This document shows positions 31,612 to 45,792 of a stretch of 64,000 nucleotides of DNA, piece after piece (within the stretch, counting starts at the first letter, position 1; every line of letters begins with the position of its first letter). The position numbers and the translations under genes were made by a program. This stretch comes from Hyperoplus lanceolatus. Its lineage: Eukaryota > Chordata > Actinopteri > Uranoscopiformes > Ammodytidae. Below the pieces are notes generated by a model. That model was not told the DNA's origin. It was given only the letters and a program-made list of their open reading frames with translations, and searched no databases. The DNA lies in the NCBI GenBank assembly GCA_026929865.2, contig CM049416.1:14982001-15046000 (forward strand), in the 5' to 3' direction.

Positions 31612-31789
31612 TTAAAGGTGCAGTGTGTAATATCTGAATATTCTGGCTCATTCATTCTAAGGATTTTTTTTTTAATTTTTATTTTCAAGCGATCATACAT
31701 TATTTAAAGCACACTTATGAATATTATATCCCATTTCTACATAGTCTGTTCTGGAAAATGCCAATAGATTCTACACACTGCACCTTTAA
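31612..31789. mobile_element. 178-bp TTAA-flanked MITE
   Basis: The left end TTAAAGGTGCAGTGTGTAA and the complement of the right end TTAAAGGTGCAGTGTGTAG are nearly identical. The TTAA outer tetranucleotides fit a piggyBac-type target. The interior is AT-rich and non-coding. Confidence 0.78.
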
Positions 31790-32249
31790 GATGTATACAT
31801 ATTACAGGTGACATTTTTATAATTGACCTATGATGAGTGAGAAGAAACAAGGTGAAATGCCTTTTTTTTATAGTTTGAGGAGAGAACGGGTGTAGTATCG
31901 CAGGAATAACCACAACTACAAATGCAATGTTTTCCGTAAAGTCATGGGAAACAAATATGTCCATTTACTCCTCCACTTTCACGTTTCCCCAATGGTTTGG
32001 GGGGCTGCAAAGTACAGTGATCTTCCAGTGACAAGCCCATATGGGTGACCTGTGGGCTTGTGCTGCTACTAACTAGCTACAGTACAGTCTCTGTGTACAG
32101 CTTACTGTGGGGATGTGACAAACAAGCGACTTGAGACAAAAAACCTGTTTCTTCTCTAAATGTATTGTCTTTATTTGGAGGTAATGACACAGAAAAGGAG
32201 CTATGGTGGATTCAGGGGTACTAACCTTACAAACCCAAAGAAACGCAAA

Positions 32250-32384
<135 letters not shown>

Positions 32385-35300
32385 GCTCCTCTGTCAAAAA
32401 GTGTTAATTGGATTCGGAGTGAGAGGTGAATGTCTTTGAAACATTCACAGGCAGCGGATGGAAAATGACTGGAAACAAAATAATGATGAAACACGTTTGT
32501 TATTCATTGCTAATTCATTTGACCTGGAAAAAGGTTAACTTGATCTGGAACTGGAAATTGCCTAATGTGCCAGGCTGAAGGAATCTGTATCATAGCTTGA
32601 AATGTCTATATCTTAATGGCTTCTTAAGTTACTGTATATAGCCTAAAGAAAATCTGAATGTAATTCCATTTAACACCAGAATGAACCCCTATAATTAAAG
32701 TTTTAACAGCTGGCGTGAACATAATGGTACTCAATGATGAACTATTTCTTTAGCAGTATTAGTTGTATTAAGAATTGAAATTATTTGACCACTTGGGGGC
32801 ACTGAAACAAGCTGAAATCACAACATTAAATTGCATTCTCTTTAAAAAAGTTAGCAAACAGTTGCCTGTTAACACATCCAGTAATCTCTGGCCACCTGAT
32901 AAATGTAAATCAGGTAATCTCTCTCCTTTAGGCACCGTTTTTGGTCTCCACCCACTTCTGAGTAAAATATTTGGCATTTTAACCACTTTAGCTTGTTAGT
33001 TTAGTTTAGTTTGTGACTACATCTGACTTCTGTCACATTACACAAAACTGTATTAATTTGATCCATTGTCAATATAAAAATACTGATTAGTGCTCCTTTA
33101 AATACACTCCATGTTGAGTATTTTTTAAATAATTTTTGGGCATTTTGGCTTTATCAGACAGTTTTGGAGAGGCAGAGATGAAATGGGCACCCCTGAGTTT
33201 TCTAAAATGTTAAATGAGTTCAAACATTAAGTGGACAGTGAAAAGCTCTTTGCACATTTGAGTATTTTTTTTCTGTGTTGGTTTCTCACACATAAAAGCT
33301 GTTTCAGGGCTGTTTCATCAGTCTTAGCAGAGGTTCACTTCAGTTGAGGCCTCCATGTCTTTGTTCCCCTTATTCAGGAAAAAAGCTGGAGGTAATCATA
33401 TTTCAGAGCAGCCCACAGAATGGGTTAGCTCTTTGGGATTACTTTAAATACCTACTGGACATCTGGACATATTGGTAGATATTTTTCCCAGTTAAAGCAG
33501 TCACACCTTTTAATAGATTGTTTTTAAGTTGCTCAGCATTGCTACTTGAAACTTGTTTGTGATTGTATATCATAAAAAAATGGTAATAACCCTATCGTTC
33601 CTATGAGGATTTGTCACTGTCATGGTACACTAGGATTCTTTCTCATCAGGAGAAAAGCTTACCATAAAGCAGAACAATCGATGACACTTCACTTCAAATG
33701 CTTAATTTATGCAGTTGATGTGCATCTTAATCCGAGCACTGCACCATCAACACATTTCCACCAATCACCTACAATGGTTAAAGTAAATCTACGATTGGTG
33801 CCTGGGGCCTCACTCCCTTGTCATTATTGATCTCCTCTGAGCCAATAGGGAGGGCGAGGGTGGCTGATGGGTATTGGTTTTGTAAACCCAAAAGTGACCA
33901 GGGGTCAACAAGATGCAGCCATTATAGATGCAACCTTGTGTTAATCAGGTGGATGCTTTCAAAAGGGCCTCAAAGAAAGTAGAAATCGGTTCTTATTTTC
34001 AACTACAAAAATAAAGAATTTATAAAAAAGGTACTTTTCCAAATATGTGCATACTGTGATTTAAGCGCTCTGGGAAAGAAGTTAGTATGTGCAACTTTGA
34101 AATACCATTGTCAGAGCTTTATTAGAATTACGATATTAAGGAGCAAAATGACAGCCCTCCCCAAAGTCTGTATGTTATGGACAAGATGGGAAACTGCTGA
34201 TTTTTCTGCGGGAACTAAATCTTCAAATAAAAACCATCTACATGACACACAGACACACACTTCCTCAGCTGATCCTTTGTCGCCTCAGGTGTCCCTGAAG
34301 CAACTGTGCAAACAGCCTGTCTCTGTTTAATTATTAATATTTATGTCAGAATTTAGCACAATGGAAGATGTTGAAACCATGGAGGTACACAAGACGTTAT
34401 GTAAGCAATTGTTGTCCAAGGCTTTGCGGTCCTCAGTTGTTTTCTAAAACCACTAGTCTGATTCTCTTTGATCTTCTCCTCTGTCTAGAGATACTTGGGA
34501 CATCAATGAATAACAATGGCTTTTACCTTGACTCACCCCAGCTGTCATGAAAAGTGTCTGCAGTATTTTCAGCATTCAGTGTGGTCCTTTCTTATTAGAT
34601 GAAACATTTAAATTGAAATTGTTGGCACCCTAGCAGTGTGTATCTAGGATAGATTGACCTACTATGGTCAACATTTTATCCGCTAAACATTAGCACTTTT
34701 TCATTGATACTGTATGCTAAAACTATAATGACAAATTAATTGTGCAGTGCTTTGCCTCAGTAGACTCTTTGTCTTGTTTCTACTTAACGATGACCGGCTA
34801 TAGTACCTTTTTTTTTACCTTGATAATATTAATGACGGAGTTTAGAAACAATCAATCCTTGTTGCCATTTTGCCAAATCATATAAAGTGCTGTTTTTACC
34901 AGATGCTCATGGTGTCAATAACTCACTGACTCGCTCATCACGTCTGACATCGCCGCAGTGTCACTAATGAAGTGTAGTGTCGCAGGTAATTAATTTCTAC
35001 CTGACCTTAATTGCCTTATCTTGAAGTCTGCTCTTATCGCCTCTCTGGATGTCATTACTGCTCCAAAGTCCTTGAAAAAAATGTGCAATCAGTTTTTTCT
35101 TACTGTGAGAACCTACTCGGCTTATTTGACATCTATCCCGAACAAAAGTCAGCCTTATTTTGATCAATCTTTCCTTTTTTCCATTGTGATTTTTTTTTCT
35201 TCTAAAACTTTAAATGCCAAAGGGATAGTGATGACACATAATACATCCATAACCAATGAGTCATTTCAGGGCATAAAAAATATTTCACATCTGAGTCAAG

Positions 35301-37212
35301 TCGTGTGTGTGCAACACGCCATCCATTGATATTAATGAGTTCTGCTTCCAAAAGAGCGAAAGAACAGAGCAGTTCCCTGGTATTGCTGAGTCTGAAGATT
35401 GGATAAAACTGGGAAATCACTGGAAATGTAGTGACAGAATGAACGAGAGCTATCACTTAAAATGCATGCTTTTGCTTTGGGTTCAGAGTAGTGCACGTGT
35501 TCGACTGTGCATCAAATGAAGCTGCACAATGAGAGAGAACATAGCTGGTCTACTTTCAACTAAGCAACCAAGGGGAGATACAACAGCACTCCAGGCAGGA
35601 TAGTGATAGAAAGTAGTTTGGAAATTATAATTTCTGAAAGAGGATCCGATGATGGGGCTAAACTTTCAACACTGCCAACCAACTTTCACACTTTTTTCTT
35701 TCAGTAGTGAGAAATTTGAAATGTTGAACTGAAAAAAAAAGCTGCTAGCATGTCTGTTGACTGAGTCTTCGCTAAATGGCACGAACAGTTTTCCCATCTG
35801 CAGAGGTATGGCAACGGTGCATCCTTCTTTTTCATTTCAGATCATGGATGTGCTTCCCATCTCAGGCCTCAAAGGTACCACTTCCAGCAGCAGGTCCATA
35901 GTAAGCAAGGCTGGACTTTGAAGGTGTCACCCCAATACCAAAGTCACTGCTGGCCCCCTTTCCATTTTTTTTCAACAATCTCATTGCAAAACCCAATTTT
36001 TGTCTCCATCCGGCCATGTGTTGCTTCAGTCGGGTGTACAAAGCCATTTTTCACTTCATGCAGCGTGTAAAGCAGCCATACGGAAGGAGGCACCTGGCGG
36101 CACCTGCACTGGCTCACTGCCTGATAGTTCACCTTCTCAAGGATATATGACGTTTAAGGTTCTTTTCTGAGCCATTTGATCTATTAACTCTCAGCAATGT
36201 ATTTGTCAAAGCAAAATAAATACAAACCAATCCATTTTAGTTCCCCCCCATCTGTTCTCATTAAAAAGAAATAGCATTAATTACAGAATGTCATCAATGT
36301 CAATTAATCTGACAGGCTGTCCTTTGCTTCATTAGACTCTGACACTAATTCACAGTAACTTACTCGCCTTTGGGTTTTTTAAAAGGACAGATCATAAAAA
36401 AAAAAACGAGATTTAAACAGAAGTGACATTGGTTGATCTTGTCAGTATAAAGCACTGTGTCAAACACAAACACAAAGGCCTGTTACACATAAAAACAATA
36501 GACTAATGAGGAGTATAAATTTAAATTCCCGATGGGTTTGTAGTGCAACAACTTAATGGAAGTCTGAAAAGCATCACACTCGAGCAACCAGTATACTGCC
36601 GATCTCTCTCAGTGAGAAATCACTTGAGTCTGTATCAGAAGGGATCATCTCTGCAAACCTAAAACCCATTTCCTGTCCCTTGCTTTGCTTGCATGCTATC
36701 TGTGCGGTTGACTTGTTTTTTTATTTCCCTTTTGGTAAAGTCGGAGATATCAACACACAGGCTGAAGATGCAGCCTCATTCCCCTGATCCAAACTCAACC
36801 TTCTATCTCACCAGAGCAGGAACACAATGTATGATCTGCATACCAAATTCTTTTTTTGAAGTGAATATGCTAAAGAGAACCTACATCCACCCATCAAATC
36901 ATTTTTGGACTGCATTGCTGCTAAGTGAGCAGCATTAGGAAGAAGCTATATTACGTTCAACCCTGCAGGGCAACATCCAGAACCCCAAACTAATCACATC
37001 ACACATTCACGATAGAGCAGAGGCTCTTCCGGAGCTGAACTCATTTGGAACACAAGCAGCAACTTTCCTCCTGATTTCTTGATTTTCCTGTGAAAGTGAA
37101 GTGGATGGGAAATGGAAAGGGATTGAAAGAAGCAACGTCAGGCCTTCTGTAGTTGTAGGCAGGCAGAGGGGTCGACACACTGCAACTTAAGGAAAGTTAG
37201 AGACAGCAATAA

Positions 37213-37275
37213 TAATAATATCTTGGTTTTATATAGTGCCTTTCAAGAAATCCAATGACACTTTACAAAAGTACA
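37213..37275. repeat. LINE 3' tail-like fragment
   Basis: Short AAT units followed by TTTTATATAGTGCCTTTCAAG and CACTTTACAAAAG, a common 3' tail in fish non-LTR elements. Similar in style to the start of the repeat at 7916. Confidence 0.4.
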
Positions 37276-38107
37276 GGGGGTAATAACACACATTTAATCA
37301 TTTTGACACAGACGCCGCAAAGTGAGAGAACAAGCCCAAGTCCCCCCACACATCCAAAGTGCTTGTCTGGTGCAGACTGCTGTGAAGATCATGGGGGTGA
37401 AAAATCAACTGTTCCTGTAGGCTCTTTATGAGCAGTCTGTCATCAGAATGACCTTTGCACTCCGGCAGGAGGTTTAAGGTCCCCAGGTGCAGCCTGAACC
37501 GCAACAAACATTAATTTTTACCTACACTGCGAGGCACACAAAAGACATTGGAAATAAGATAGAAATCCACTTCTAATTCACTTAATAGAAGAATAAACTG
37601 GCTGAGGCAGGTAATATATCAAATAATATCTGAATTTGTCATCAGAATGTTGAAAAAAATTAAAAACATTTGCTGATTTTCCATCACTGACGGATAACCT
37701 AAATCAGTAATCTCATGAGCCACAAACCATGGCAACAAATGTGTATGTGTCCCATGCAGATGAGGAATTTGAGCGTTTCTCCATTTGCTTGTGTTTTGTC
37801 TAATGCATGTGGGTTTTCTGAAATTGTAACGCATTGAGCTTCTAGGGCCCACCGAACCTCAGAGCAGCCAGCATGAGTCCACAACTCTGTGGGATTACTT
37901 CATGCAGTTTAATTATTTAAAAAGTAATAAGTCTTGAGGGATTCCATTTTTCTAGGATGTAGTCCATAGAATAGAGCTGCGCTTTGCAGGGGAAGAGGAC
38001 TGGCCGACACATGGTGGGCAATCATGAAATGGAAAAAAAAGAAGAAGAAAAAACTGGATTAACATGTGAAACGTGCAAATCAGCTTCACTGTTCCCCCAC
38101 TACGTGT

Positions 38108-38115
38108 TGACGTCA
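38108..38115 (+). promoter_or_regulatory. iqsec3: CRE palindrome upstream of iqsec3
   Basis: TGACGTCA lies 322 bases before the iqsec3 ATG and is followed by a CTCCGCCTCC GC-box-like stretch near 38131. A full cAMP-response element is plausible for a neuronal promoter. Function is inferred only. Confidence 0.45.
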
Positions 38116-38192
38116 CCGTTTCACTACGGCTCCGCCTCCGATGATGCTGATACTCCCCTTGCATCAGCACCATTTCTGCTGTCCTCACAACG

Positions 38193-38197
<5 letters not shown>

Positions 38198-38223
<26 letters not shown>

Positions 38224-38248
38224 GGAGGGAGGGAGGGAGGGAGAGAGA
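38198..38248. repeat. (GA)n/(GGGA)n purine tract in the iqsec3 5' region
   Basis: GAGAGA units followed by GGGAGGGAGGGA about 190 bases before the ATG; homopurine on the coding strand. Confidence 0.9.
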
Positions 38249-38429
38249 CTACCCAACCCCGGCAGAAGCATTAGAGGCGTCAGACGGCCGCCAGAGCATC
38301 CCGGTATACGCAACGTTCACAGGGCCTCATCGACGGTTTGCAGCGCCAGAAAAAACAGAGGAAAAAAAACAGCTGAAGAACACGTCAACAACATAGCCGG
38401 GGCACACACGGCCACAAACACTATCAGTA

Positions 38430-39121
38430 ATGGAGAGCCTGCTGGATAACCCCATGAAAGCCGTGCTTTACCTGAAGGAGCTCACCACCATCGTCCAGAA
38501 CCAGCAGAGTCTGATCCAGACGCAGCGCCAGCGCATCGACGAACTCGAGCGGAAGGTGGAGGACCTGATCGGGGAGAACCGACACCTGCGCGACCCCCAT
38601 CACTACGTGCAGCAGCCGCCACCGCAGCAGCCCGCTCCACCGCCACAACAGCAACATCACCACCACCAACACCACCACCCACACCCGACTCACCACCGCA
38701 GCATCAGTCCCCAGGCGCCGCCACCGGCCCCGGTCCAGCAGCACCTCCATCACCCACACCCAGGGAGCAACAAGGCGGCTGCTGCTGCGGCTCACCTCGG
38801 CCAGCAGCAGGCGCAGCAGCAGCAAACGCCGCCACCGCCGCAGCAGATTCCCGGTCTATCGGCCCAGCCTCAGCCTCAGCCTCAGCCTCAGCCTCAGCAC
38901 CACCAGACCCCGGTCCCTCCTCCTGCCGCGCCGCCGTCCGCCCACCACCAGCACCACCACCACCCGCAGCAGCTGCAGCTCGTCCCCACCTCACCGCAGT
39001 CGCCCAAAGCGAGCCCGGACCCCGTCGAGGAGGACAAGAGGAACACGGCCTGCTGCAAGTCCCTGGTGCCGCAGACTCCCACCACTCTCTGCCGCTCGGT
39101 CGGATTGGCCAGGAAAGCAGA
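38430..39121 (+). CDS. iqsec3: iqsec3 first coding exon (Arf-GEF of inhibitory synapses)
   Basis: It encodes 230 residues plus two bases. The N-terminus [20 protein letters not shown], then [19 protein letters not shown], matches the coiled-coil start of IQSEC3 (BRAG3/SynArfGEF) closely and IQSEC1/2 less well. Residues about 1-55 are coiled coil; 58-190 are Gln/Pro/His-rich low complexity (CAG/CCA-rich DNA); 205-230 return to conserved sequence ([18 protein letters not shown]). The IQ motif, Sec7 and PH domains are in later exons to the right. Donor AGCAGA|GTAAGT. The protein activates Arf6 and binds gephyrin at GABA/glycine synapses. Whether this is the fish a or b copy cannot be told. Confidence 0.88.
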
Positions 39122-40069
39122 GTAAGTAGCCTGAATATCATGCTGTGTGTGCAAAGAAAATACAAAAAAAAGAAGAACATTTTCAATCCTAACGAGAGAT
39201 TTACAATAAGCAGATTTTACAGATAAAACATTGGCTATCTTTAAATCGAATAGGCTACACTTAAAGCTTCTGGTTATGTAGGCTATCTCACTAACATAGC
39301 CCAAGCCTTCTCATAAAACACACATAAAATACTTCACTATTAAATCCACTGACCCTAATAAGATTTCGCAGAGCACTCCAGCTCAATATCTCCTCCAAAT
39401 ATAGCAAATGTGTTTGGCCAGAAAACAATGTGATCTAAGGCTAAAATCATGTTACTATCACCAAAGGTGGGTCTCAGCCGAGATTCTTGAAACGTTTCTC
39501 GAGGGTGGCCATTGAGGAAACACAGGAAGATAGATATTTTTAAGAAGTAGTCACACAAAGACACCGCAGACACCTGTGTGAGCCCTGTGCCGGATTGCTC
39601 ACGATTTGCCTTTGATTAACTTCACATCTCCCCGACAAGCTAAGGCTTAATTTTCTGACAGGTAATTCAAGCTCGTCCTGTATTTTCACATGATTCCCTG
39701 GGTTTTGGCCTTGTTAAATCAATTGCACACTTAATGGATATTGATTTTGAGGACCCCGGGCTGGCATTTCAACAGTGGGTGGCTTTTTCATTCTGCACCA
39801 TATCGTCACACACCTCAATCCAGGTTTGACTATAGCCCCTTGTTCCTCAGTAAGACACAAGCTGAAAGATCTTACACAGTGAGCAACATATCTGGGGGGA
39901 AATAAAGCAAAGACAGATAAAAAATAAGCTTATAAATTACAGCCATGAGGCTAAAAATTTTGTGAGTCAGTGGCGTATTTCAGGTACATGTAACACAAGG
40001 CAGATGCCAACAGAATACTTATGTTGTGTTTATTCCCCCCCCCCCAAAACAATATGATCTGAAATGTTT

Positions 40070-40280
40070 GGTGGTTTATTAATCGATCGATTTATCTTTC
40101 AAGCTCAACTTTAAGCGACAAATAAGCAACATATCCCAGTTGCAGTTATCAATTCCGAGGACTTGTTATATGTTTCTTGAAGTCATGAACTTGAATTATT
40201 TTTTGACCAAACGATCAATCAATTTATTGAGAAAATAATCGGCAGACAATCGCTAGATGCAAGTCTAACGGTTGCTTGCA
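40070..40280. repeat. degenerate 'TAGGGCTGCAACTAA' fish repeat, copy 2
   Basis: TTAATCGATCGATTTATC at the left and GACCAAACGATCAATCAATT with AATAATCGGCAGACAATCGC at the right are decayed versions of the repeat near 6082. Confidence 0.45.
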
Positions 40281-43229
40281 AGTATGAGGCTAGGTAGGGT
40301 AAAGAGCACCAGGATCAACTGCCATATTATGTTTTTTTATTGTTAGTGTCCAGGTATTAAATCATATCACAAGTTATACAGCTAGGATAACGCTTGAAAT
40401 TGTAAAACAAGTATTTAGTGGCTCTCTTTATTGAGCGTCTCTAAATTTAAGTATTCATGAAACTTTAAATTGTTCATGTTTTCTTTTGTCCTGTAGTATT
40501 GAAGTAGATTTCTCAAAGCTTAGATGACAGCGATAAACAGAAAAAAAAAATCCATTCCTCATCAAAAAGAAAATGGATTAAATTAATAGAAATATAAAAT
40601 ACAAATCAGTACTTGTTTGTACACATCCACACTGCACATTTTCCCCTTTTCTTCTTTGAAAAACTGCAAGTCCAGCCACCAAGATTTGGATTCATTGTCT
40701 TGCTGGAAAAAAAACTTCCTTGAAGGTTTCTTCACGGTCACCCTCCAGCATCCCCACTTTAAACCCCTTTGGATCCTATGTCGTAAAACCACAACACACG
40801 CAATCTTCTATTCTTATCCGCACTACATGTGCCTCAGAACCATCCACGGGTGCAGAGTGTTCTCTGCTTGCAACTATCAAGGTCAAACGAATTGCCTCTG
40901 CACCGCGCTGAGCCCCATCTGTTCCACCCGGTTGCTTTTTCATTGTTTCTTTTAAACCAGATTGATTTATCGTGCCATTAGGACATAATTCCCAAAGAGC
41001 AAGGATCAGAAATGGTATGCATTAGCGTGGATGGACACTGGAGAAAACCACAACTGCTTTTACATGGTTTCACCTTGACAAACGCACACGTAAAAAATCT
41101 CAAGATAGGAGTTCTACAAGATTCATTTTCGAGGGGAGGGGGGATTCAAACTTGTGGGCTCGTTCGTGATTTACCAACCATGCCCCAGTTTACAGTTCTG
41201 CAAAATGATGAACAATGAGAGAGAGAGAGTTGACAGCAGTAAACGTGAACGAGCATTGTAATATCCACTTATGGCATCGATCCAGTCCGACAAGATGGCG
41301 TATTGCTGTGCTGTCAACACTGCAGGGGAAGTAATATATTACTATAAATGAGGGGATGTCAGGGACATGTCACAAATGTACTAATAAGGGGTTTGTGTGT
41401 CTTCATATTTATGCACAATATTCCTTTGGCCAAATGATACCAAGTTCTGATAATGTCTTTCACTTGACCGGCTTCTGGAAGAGATAGTGTTATGCTAACT
41501 TGTGTCTTCACAGCCTGTCTCATCTTAGAGGATGAATTTGGATTTGGGGAAATATGATTTTTTGCCTTTTTTTGCCCAGAATTAGATGAGAAGATTAACA
41601 CCACTTTAATGTCTGTGTTACTGTAAATATTAAGGTACCGCTAGTAGCTGGCTAAGTTAGCTTTAACTGAACAAGAAAACCCACAAATTGTCTTTAACAT
41701 AACACCCTGTTTTAAAAAGTAATGTCATCTTTTCTTCCTTTTTTGCTTGGATTAAATGACAAATTTATGTCGGTTTAATTGGTGAGCTTCAGAGGTATCA
41801 GTGGGGTAACTAACTGTTACTTATGGACAGTGGCAGGCAGGTTACCTGATTCCCCACATTTCCAGTGTTGTTGTTGTGCTAATTTAATCTGTCTGCTAGC
41901 AATATCTTTTTAAGAGTGGTATTGGTAAGTGTAACAAAAAGTTATTTAAAAAGGATACATCTTCGCACCTTTGTATTCTACTACAATCTGAACAAGTGGC
42001 TAGGTGATTCTAGGCTTGTAGGATGTCTTCTTCAAGAAAGACAAGGTTATATTCCGCCTCCCTTTCATAAAACATGCATGACTTTCTTTTTTTGGAAGCA
42101 ACAATATGCCTCATAACTTTCCAGATTGGTTGTCTGAGACTTTATTATCAGTGAAATGGCTAAATATATATTAATGCATGCTATCTAAGGCCATTTCTTT
42201 ACATCATTCTACCATTCCTTGATAATCTAAGGCAGAGGTGTGATCACCACGTTAAACCCGTGTGAGGTTTGAAAGGCTGTGTAACGACATAAATTACGTC
42301 CCCCAAATCTCTTAAGAAAATGACAGCCTGTTGTCGCATACTGCTGCTAACTCTGGTTCATTGAAAAGTCACGCCCATGATTCACAAGGGACTAAGAATA
42401 ATTACATGGCTACGATCTTGTGTTAATTAGTGAAGTAAGGGAAGCAAGCAAGCAAGTAAATAAATAGTCCCTGAATATTGAGGTGTAGGTTACTGGAATT
42501 CCAATTAAACCACCACCTCCCCCGCTCATGTATGATTTTTAACTTGATTGGATGGAAGCAGAAAAATGCATATGCAGAAAATGTTTAAATGTAAATGCTC
42601 GCTCGCTCTCTCACTCAGGTCATGTATCTCTCTTTTCTTCCAGTGGCATCATTTAAATAATGCAAATGTAAAGGCTGCCTTCAGCTTGGAACAGTGAGTG
42701 CTGTTGAGAAAGTTGTCGCCGTCCCTGGCAGACTTGTCACTCGTGCATGGTGTGAGCTCAAACTTCTCGTGATGGAGAATTCTGAAGTGTTGCAATTGTG
42801 TTGCTCAGCCTGTGAAAGATTTCTTCAGGGGGGGGGGGGGGGGGCTTGTGTGTGATCTGAGGGAAGCCTTCAGCAACCCTGTCTGCACTGCTTTCTTCCT
42901 CCCCTCGCTTGTCATCTTCGCCGCCCACTCTCTCCACTTCCATTGTTCGTCATCTAATTTTCTCCCCATCTTCCGACTCCTTATTCCCAGCATACAAATG
43001 ATATCCTTGTCCTAACCCTACCTCATTACTCCAGCTCCATCCTTGGCTTGTCCTTGTCTCTACTCCCCCCTTCATCAAAAAACTCACTGTGTATTTCCTA
43101 ATCTCTTCTCCTCTGCCGTCCCATTCTCCCTGTTCTAATTTCTTCTAATCAGCGAGCTTAAGCTATACAGTAGCCACCTCAGCAGCAGTCTGGATTAGTA
43201 TTCAGTCCCATCCTCCCACATCCACCTAT

Positions 43230-43581
43230 TTAAAGCTATAGTGCATAACTTCTGTTGCCCCCATGAGGAATTCTGAGTAATTACAGCAACACTGTCGGCG
43301 CATCTCAACTGTACATGAGTTTAGCCGCCGGTGATTGCACATGGATTTTTATACCTTCTGCGTTAGGCTACATCCAGTTTTTTTACTTAGCAGTAGGCTG
43401 CTGGGCTCCTGTGCCAGTGGGGGGGGGGGGCGACACCAGTTTGTAAACGCTGCATAGTGAGAGATACAGCGAGAGTTTTGTGGAGCTGGAGGCTTAAACA
43501 ACTCTGTGTCAACTCGTTTGGCGACAGCTTGAACGTAACCGCCATTCATTCATATGAAAAAGTTACGCACTGTAGCTTTAA
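43230..43581. mobile_element. 352-bp TTAA-flanked MITE
   Basis: The left end TTAAAGCTATAGTGCATAAC and complement of the right end TTAAAGCTACAGTGCGTAAC differ at two of twenty bases. Bounded by TTAA. The interior includes a poly-G run; non-coding. Confidence 0.78.
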
Positions 43582-44028
43582 TCCAGGTGCTTCGAGGGCT
43601 GAAGCGTTCAGTCCACCCTGCCCTCTGGTTCTCTGTATAAACTATACGCTTGTGAGGTGTTACGTGTAGGTGTGTGTACTGTTTTCAGAGTGTGAAGTTT
43701 AAAACTTGTGTGCAAGAGGTAGTCGAAAAGAGTGACAACACGCTTGGAAAAGGATGGTGTGCTTGCGTGCTTAGAATCTTGTGTGTGTGTGTGATAGACA
43801 GCGATCCTTTTTGCCTGAGGTGGAATTCTCAGGGTCCTCATACAGCTCCAGGTGCCGCCCTGCTGCTTCCCCCTACATCCCACACACACACACTTGCAGA
43901 TATATTACGCCATTACACATGAAACACTCAGCCACGTACATAAGGAGTGAGTGCCATCTCCTCCAATACGCTGGGATGTACCGATAGCACTCAGTAATGA
44001 AGGAAAGGGAAAAAAGGGCGAAGGGTTT

Positions 44029-44033
<5 letters not shown>

Positions 44034-44064
<31 letters not shown>
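44034..44064. repeat. (CA)n microsatellite
   Basis: A short dinucleotide array. Confidence 0.9.
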
Positions 44065-44066
<2 letters not shown>

Positions 44067-45784
44067 ACATACATTCCTGAGTATTCATGCTGTATGCCTG
44101 CTTGATGCTGCAGTCTCTACTTGTTCTGATGCACTCAGATCAATGAGGCTGGAGCTTTGTCAGCACATGTTCAACCAGCTATGCTAACTAACCACGCTGG
44201 CCTTGATCTCCAGGTACTCTATCTTTATCTTAAAAACAACATATCTCCCATCACAATATTTCTTTTCTTTTCTTTTCTTTTAGATAATATAGATAATATA
44301 CTGGTTTTATTTTGTGTATTGGAGCAACAGCTTCAAAGTTTAACCTCATAGCTGCAATCACCTGTGTTAACAGGCCCTGGCAGGTGCTGCGCATTAGTGT
44401 GTGGCCTACAGTGGGAGGGATTAAGAGACAAGTGGATCGGGGACTGATGGATGCAACAGATTTATCGATCAACTCATTGCTTCTCTTGCTCTATCTCTCT
44501 CTCTCTTATTTTGGTATGTTTTCTTCCTGCTCCTATTACTTGATAGTTGTAACTTCCTCCCTGCTGTTTAGTTCTCTTACACTTCTTCCTTCCCTTCGGC
44601 CCCGAACAAGGTATCACGATCTGCTCTGTTATGACAGGGCGGCTCGGCCCTCGACTGCCGGCGGAATCCAAATCATGAATATCACATTTGGTGTGTAGTG
44701 CTTTTAAATTGCTTCATTTTCTCAGAAGATGTAGCTGATGGTGTGATTCCTGACTCCCCCCTGGTGGAGTATTAGCTTTTTTCATTGCACAAGTTGAGCA
44801 AGAGACAGTCCCAGTTGTCCATCCAGTCGTGTGTGTGTTCACGTGTGTTAGAGAGCGTGTTTGTGCATTTAAAGGACAGGAGAATAGCAGCAGGATATAT
44901 GGGATTGTTTTCTGTCTTTTTCATGTATGCACTTGTTTGGTAATCTGTCTTTGGTAACCTTTGTCGGACTGAGGCGTTGCTTTGATTTAGTGAACATGTA
45001 ACCATAACTAAATAAGATTGTGCAGATGATAAAAAAAAGTTTATCAAATGGTGTTAAATTCTAATAAGAATGAGCAGAGCAGGATTGCCCACCAAACCTG
45101 AGGAAATTCTTTATCTCTTAATCAGAAATCCAAAATCTCTCTTGATTTTCCAGTTATTTTAAGCAAACTTGAGGCCTATACATCCCTTGCAAAACACATA
45201 TTTGTTTACGTCTCAATGTAATAATACTTAAAACAACAAAAGGATTTCTGTGGGATGATTACGAAGAATGTGCTATGAACTGCGGATTCAAAGACACAGT
45301 GACAGACAGGCTAAATAATTAGACAGATTAAAGAGCGTAGCAGGAACAGAATCATTTCCCAAAACGTGCTGACAAGCCCCCACAGGGCCAAGTGAGGAGT
45401 CCAGACGTTGCCCCATTTTTCTCCACTACTTGGCTGAAATGCAAAACAGTTTCGTCCCGGTGTCCTCTTGTCTCCAAAATCAATCAAAATGACAGAGTTG
45501 GCTCGACTATGGCTCTCTCATTGAACACGACTCCCAACTGGCAGAGCCTGATCACTTGCTGACTCAACCCGAAAAGACAGACGCGTCCAAGACACTTGCA
45601 GATGGCTCGCGTGACTTCATCTTCTCTATGTAAATATTAGACACGCACATTTACCGCCCCGCGTGGAATTTGAATATGTTTATCCCGTTAGTCATGTTGC
45701 ACTAGCCGCATAGTGACGCCTCCCTCATGGCTGCAGGTGAATTATTCACACATCTGATTGATGCATTTTAATTTATTCTTCTAC

Positions 45785-45792
45785 ATGCAAAT
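45785..45792 (+). promoter_or_regulatory. octamer motif in AT-rich candidate regulatory segment
   Basis: ATGCAAAT, the POU octamer, sits in a 45640-45960 stretch with ATTTTAATTTATTC and TAATGAGTAATCAGC homeodomain-like sites. Enhancer function is only a guess. Confidence 0.25.

Noticed and set aside
38424..39304. Antisense open frames opposite iqsec3 exon 1
   Set aside because: They are complements of the CAG/CCA-rich coding tract (Gly/Ala/Trp-rich products) without splice or domain support.
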